From assembly GCF_020852455.1 (NCBI RefSeq), contig NZ_JADZAT010000021.1, positions 1 through 32,936 of the forward strand: a DNA stretch of 32,936 bases, read 5' to 3'. Under the pieces are notes generated by a model. It was given only the letters and a program-made list of their open reading frames with translations, searched no databases and was not told where the DNA came from. Origin of the DNA: Novosphingobium sp. (GTDB lineage Bacteria; Pseudomonadota; Alphaproteobacteria; Sphingomonadales; Sphingomonadaceae). Positions 30,149 to 32,936 of this stretch are shown here, piece by piece. A program made the position numbers and the translations under genes. The first letter of the stretch is position 1, and each line of letters starts with the position of its first letter.

Positions 30149-30844
30149 ATGCGCGTGTTGCTGATCGAAGACGAGCCGACCACGGCCCGGGCTATCGAAC
30201 TGATGCTTACTACCGAGGGCTTCAATGTCTATTCGACCGACCTCGGCGAAGAAGGCTTGGATCTCGGCAAGCTCTACGATTACGACATTATCCTGCTCGA
30301 TCTCAATCTGCCCGATATGCACGGGTACGACGTGCTGAAGAAGCTGCGCGTCGCCAAGGTGCAGACCCCGGTGCTGATCCTTTCGGGTATTTCGGAAATG
30401 GATTCGAAGGTCCGCAGCTTCGGCTTCGGCGCTGACGACTATGTGACCAAGCCGTTCCACCGTGAAGAGCTGGTCGCCCGCATCCACGCCGTGGTGCGCC
30501 GTTCCAAGGGCCATTCGCAGTCGGTCATCCGCACCGGCAAGCTGGCGGTCAACCTTGATGCCAAGACCGTCGAGGTCGATGGCGCCCGGGTTCACCTGAC
30601 CGGCAAGGAATACGCGATGCTTGAGCTGCTTTCGCTGCGCAAGGGCACCACCTTGACCAAGGAAATGTTCCTCAACCACCTCTATGGCGGGATGGACGAA
30701 CCCGAACTCAAGATCATCGACGTGTTCATCTGCAAGCTGCGCAAGAAACTGGCGCATGCCTGCGGCGGTGAAAACTACATCGAAACCGTCTGGGGCCGCG
30801 GCTATGTGCTGCGCGATCCGGGCGAGGAAATGCAGGCCGCCTGA
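30149..30844 (+). CDS. ctrA: Cell-cycle master response regulator CtrA
   Basis: A 231-residue OmpR/PhoB-family regulator. Receiver domain: phospho-acceptor D51 ([22 protein letters not shown]), K101 ([32 protein letters not shown]). The C-terminal winged helix has [57 protein letters not shown], diagnostic of CtrA. In alphaproteobacteria it controls motility, division and, in Rhodobacter, GTA genes. AAGGGG lies 8 nt upstream of the ATG. Preceded by a CtrA-box candidate and followed by a strong terminator, so it is a single-gene transcript. Confidence 0.97.
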   Translation: MRVLLIEDEPTTARAIELMLTTEGFNVYSTDLGEEGLDLGKLYDYDIILLDLNLPDMHGYDVLKKLRVAKVQTPVLILSGISEMDSKVRSFGFGADDYVTKPFHREELVARIHAVVRRSKGHSQSVIRTGKLAVNLDAKTVEVDGARVHLTGKEYAMLELLSLRKGTTLTKEMFLNHLYGGMDEPELKIIDVFICKLRKKLAHACGGENYIETVWGRGYVLRDPGEEMQAA

Positions 30845-30874
30845 GCCCGAATATCCGAATTCGTCACCAACCTG

Positions 30875-30906
30875 ACGGCCCGCCCATTCCGGCGGGCCGT
30901 TTTGGT
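30875..30906 (+). terminator. Intrinsic terminator of ctrA
   Basis: A 10-bp perfect stem, ACGGCCCGCC (30875-30884) with GGCGGGCCGT (30891-30900), loop CATTCC, followed by TTTGGTTTG on the plus strand. The clearest intrinsic terminator in the window. Confidence 0.92.
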
Positions 30907-31110
30907 TTGGGCGCTGGACACAAATGCCCGTTCGAGAAATTGTGACCTTTGGCGATCTCCGCAGTCAACCTGTTGAAGCGGCAGTACTTTTGCCCGGCCC
31001 GATCAGCCCCTGTGTGACCTTTCGGTTTCACCGCGTCGCCCGCGGTTCAACTCACTCTGAGAAAGAACGGGCTGAACATAGCGCGCGGTGGCCATGTAGG
31101 AAAACTGCGC
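30907..31110. other. Gene-free region with a repeated 10-mer
   Basis: 204 bp between the ctrA terminator and the stop of the LuxR-type gene. TGTGACCTTT occurs twice (30941-30950 and 31013-31022), 72 bp apart. A 64-codon plus-strand frame (30924-31118) has no recognisable family and no good ribosome-binding site, so it is not called. Confidence 0.6.
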
Positions 31111-31938
31111 TCAGTTGATCCGGCGGTAATGGGTGGTCTCCAGCTTGGGAATGTTCTGGCCTGCCCAGACAATCGTTTCGGTCATCGTTTGCTGGTCCTT
31201 CGACACGGCATAGACCCGGGTCGAAACCGGTGCGCCGTTCTTGCCCAGGGTCATCACCAGCGTATTGGGCGCCGGCTGGCGCAACGAGGCGCTGTCGATG
31301 AAGGGCATGTTGCCCGAGATCGGCACCGGCACACCGTCCAGTGCGGCGGTCGATTCGGCGGACATGACCTTTCCATCAGGACCGACCATTTCGACGCGGG
31401 TGGTCCACTTCTGGTCCGGCGAAACGCGGAACGAAATAGTCATCTTGCTGGGCCGTTCGTCGGCGGGGATCTTCATGATGTCGAGCGACCAGCTGCCGAC
31501 CAGCGGCGATAGCCTGGCCTGCGCGGTAGGCGCGTTTTGCGGGGCGGCCGCCGGTGGGGGCGGATTTCCGGACCAGGCCAGCAGTCCAGCTGCGGCGACG
31601 GCGGGGATTGCGAGAAGCATGATTGTCGTTCCTTTCAACCGCGTGCGCCCCGTACCAGGGGGCTGCTGCACGCTGTTGACCGGACCATCCCCGATCGAAA
31701 GGTCGATATTTTTGTCCCAGATTTTCTGGGCGTCCAGCAGTCGCGCCAGTTCGCGGCTGCTGCCAACGCCAGTCTTGCGGCGGGCATCGCGCAAGCGTTC
31801 ATTGATCGAGGCCTCGGTGCGATCAAGCTGGGCGGCGATCGATTTGACCGTGTGCCCCGCTGCCAGCAGGCGCAGAACCTCAAGCTCCCGATCGGACAGC
31901 GCGGTGTAGGTGGAGGGGGGACGTTCCATCATCGACAT
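31111..31938 (-). CDS. Membrane-tethered LuxR-type (GerE HTH) regulator with extracytoplasmic domain
   Basis: A 275-residue protein. Residues about 10-68 form a LuxR/GerE helix-turn-helix (LSDRELEVLRLLAAGHTVKSIAAQLDRTEASINERLRDARRKTGV). After a linker comes one membrane helix (about residues 104-122, IMLLAIPAVAAAGLLAW), a proline/alanine-rich linker and a periplasmic domain of about 140 residues (LSPLVGSWSLDIMKIPADERPSKMTISF, RVEMVGPDGKV, ending IPKLETTHYRRIN) with a lipocalin-like 'GSW.LD' start. This is a one-component regulator: a sensor outside, DNA binding inside. No histidine kinase is adjacent. It is divergent from trmB, with a dyad between them. Confidence 0.85.
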   Translation of the reverse strand: MSMMERPPSTYTALSDRELEVLRLLAAGHTVKSIAAQLDRTEASINERLRDARRKTGVGSSRELARLLDAQKIWDKNIDLSIGDGPVNSVQQPPGTGRTRLKGTTIMLLAIPAVAAAGLLAWSGNPPPPAAAPQNAPTAQARLSPLVGSWSLDIMKIPADERPSKMTISFRVSPDQKWTTRVEMVGPDGKVMSAESTAALDGVPVPISGNMPFIDSASLRQPAPNTLVMTLGKNGAPVSTRVYAVSKDQQTMTETIVWAGQNIPKLETTHYRRIN

Positions 31939-31974
31939 GCCCTTTTGCTCATCACAAGCCCTGTCAGGCGTCCA

Positions 31975-31991
31975 TCACAATTTTCTTGTGA
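31975..31991. promoter_or_regulatory. Operator-like dyad between LuxR-type gene and trmB
   Basis: TCACAA (31975-31980), TTTTC, TTGTGA (31986-31991), a perfect 6-bp inverted repeat. A third half-site TCACAA is at 31952-31957. It lies 37 bp upstream of the LuxR-type start and about 70 bp upstream of trmB. Plausible binding site for the adjacent regulator (autoregulation). Confidence 0.5.
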
Positions 31992-32059
31992 AGCGGTGCT
32001 GCCTGCGGTTCCGCGCACAAGCTTGACCCGTGCTGGTCCGGCTGCCAGACGCTCCGCCC

Positions 32060-32776
32060 ATGACCGCGCACAAATCCGGTGACCCGACCACACTAAACCG
32101 GCTCTATGGCCGCGCCAAGGGCAAGCCTTTGCGCCAGGGCCAGCAGGAACTGGTGGATCAGCTGCTGCCGCAGATCGCGGTTCCGGCCGAGGGGCCAGTG
32201 ACCGCGCTGGGCCTGTTTGGGCAGGATTGCCCGCTCCATTTCGAAATCGGCTTTGGCGGCGGTGAGCATATGGCGGCACGGGCCGACATGCTGCCAAGCC
32301 ACGGCTTCATCGGGGCCGAACCGTTCCTCAACGGGGTGGCGCAGGCGCTGGTTCACGTCTCGGGCGATCACGGCGCGCACCCGCCGCTGGGCAATGTTCG
32401 GATCCACCACGGCGATGCCCTCGATGTGCTTCAACGCATACCAGACGGTCACCTGAGCATGCTTTACCTGCTCCACCCCGACCCCTGGCCCAAGGCCCGC
32501 CATGCCAAGCGGCGGATGATGAACGACGGGCCGGTCGATCTGTTCGCGGCCAAGCTGAAGCCCGGCGGCGAATTCCGTTTCGGCACCGATCATGCAGTCT
32601 ATGTCCGCCATGCCTTGATGGTGATGCGGCGTCACCGTCACCAGTTCGAGTGGCTGATCGACCAGCCGCAGGACTTTCAGCAGCGCCCCGGCGGCTGGCC
32701 CGAAACCCGCTATGAACACAAGGCGCGCACGGTCTACGGGCACGAGGTCTGGTATTTTCGCTGGAGGCGTATTTAA
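32060..32776 (+). CDS. trmB: tRNA (guanine-N7-)-methyltransferase TrmB
   Basis: A 238-residue methyltransferase making m7G46 in tRNA. SAM-binding loop HFEIGFGGGEHMAARA, catalytic signature LLHPDPWPKARHAKRRMMN, and FRFGTDHAVYV. The start is the ATG at 32060 (MTAHKSGDPTTLNRLYGRAKGK), since the 'LYGRA.GK' block is the normal family N-terminus; the 10-codon extension upstream is not needed. Its stop is followed by an AT-richer stretch without a clear terminator. Confidence 0.95.
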   Translation: MTAHKSGDPTTLNRLYGRAKGKPLRQGQQELVDQLLPQIAVPAEGPVTALGLFGQDCPLHFEIGFGGGEHMAARADMLPSHGFIGAEPFLNGVAQALVHVSGDHGAHPPLGNVRIHHGDALDVLQRIPDGHLSMLYLLHPDPWPKARHAKRRMMNDGPVDLFAAKLKPGGEFRFGTDHAVYVRHALMVMRRHRHQFEWLIDQPQDFQQRPGGWPETRYEHKARTVYGHEVWYFRWRRI

Positions 32777-32861
32777 GGGTACCTCTAGCGTAGAATTACC
32801 GCGTTATTACAACAGGTTATCTACTCTACAGTTTTCGTCCCTTGGCGGCAATTTCCGCCCC

Positions 32862-32890
32862 GGTGATTACCCGGTGATTGCTGGGTGATT
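32862..32890. repeat. Three GGTGATT repeats at 11-bp spacing
   Basis: GGTGATT occurs at 32862-32868, 32873-32879 and 32884-32890, each 11 bp apart, about one helical turn, just upstream of the gene that starts at 32919. The regular phase suggests binding of a protein to one DNA face. The spacer 32777-32918 is otherwise without a gene. Confidence 0.75.
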
Positions 32891-32918
32891 GCTGGACGCC
32901 GGGTCTGGAGGCGAAAAA

Positions 32919-32936
32919 ATGGCGAGTGGAAAGATA
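32919..32936 (+). CDS. Start of a gene cut by the window edge (MASGKI...)
   Basis: ATG with a near-ideal ribosome-binding site (GGAGG at 32907-32911, 7 nt spacing) and codons for M-A-S-G-K-I before the window ends. Six residues do not identify the family. Some tyrosine integrases start with a similar M-A-x-G-K-I, but this is far too short to assign. Confidence 0.6.

Noticed and set aside
30924..31118. 64-codon plus-strand frame after ctrA
   Set aside because: No family pattern, no ribosome-binding site, and it lies partly inside the 3' end of the LuxR-type gene on the other strand.
32919..32936. Tyrosine integrase gene at the window edge
   Set aside because: Six residues are not enough to assign a family; reported only as an unidentified gene start.

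Overview
GC-rich window whose gene content points to an alphaproteobacterium of the order Sphingomonadales (Sphingomonas/Novosphingobium/Erythrobacter type). The evidence is a serine palmitoyltransferase with its own acyl carrier protein, the cell-cycle regulators CtrA and DivK, an alphaproteobacterial DksA with one cysteine, and DUF3572 beside divK. No tRNA, rRNA, CRISPR array or transposase was seen.

Layout. (a) 1-1007, minus strand: the 5' part of an OmpA-type outer-membrane protein with a poly-proline linker, cut by the window edge. (b) 1209-16095, minus strand: an intact gene-transfer-agent (GTA)-like phage structural cluster in the classical Rhodobacter order: terS, terL, portal, DUF6127-like membrane protein, prohead protease, major capsid protein, connector, a 51-codon ORF, DUF3168 tail-terminator type, major tail protein, two tail-assembly proteins, tape measure, DUF2460, DUF2163, NlpC/P60, large tail-tip protein, DUF2793. 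No integrase, replication or lysis gene lies inside it. Most genes overlap by 4 bp. The few real spacers hold strong hairpins, next to the major capsid and major tail genes. Between terL and portal the cluster is interrupted by about 850 bp of less GC-rich DNA with an opposite-strand gene (13458-13895) resembling PBECR/RelE-fold nucleases, and a perfect 52-bp palindrome.

(c) 16309-17585, plus strand: a DedA/VTT-type membrane protein and a glutathione S-transferase. (d) 17575-20599, minus strand: ACP, serine palmitoyltransferase, an SGNH hydrolase and a short-chain dehydrogenase, a sphingolipid-type operon. (e) 20671-22112, minus strand: divK followed by an exported alpha/beta hydrolase. (f) 22187-26363, plus strand: a tightly overlapping run of DUF3572, HAD hydrolase, RidA, glycerophosphodiester phosphodiesterase, COG3146 GNAT-like acyltransferase and an extended SDR. 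The last two are candidates for the N-acyltransferase and ketoreductase steps of bacterial ceramide synthesis. (g) 26366-32776: a Sel1-repeat protein, DksA, a PilZ protein, a solute-binding lipoprotein, DUF4112, ctrA with a candidate upstream CtrA box and a strong terminator, a membrane-tethered LuxR-type regulator, and trmB. The window ends six codons into another gene.

Possible links. CtrA controls GTA production in Rhodobacter capsulatus, so having ctrA, divK and a GTA cluster within 33 kb invites a regulatory test, although I found no CtrA box at the GTA promoter region. The ACP, Spt, acyltransferase and reductase candidates could together supply most of ceramide synthesis. The least explained part of the window is the 13.4-14.25 kb insert in the GTA cluster.
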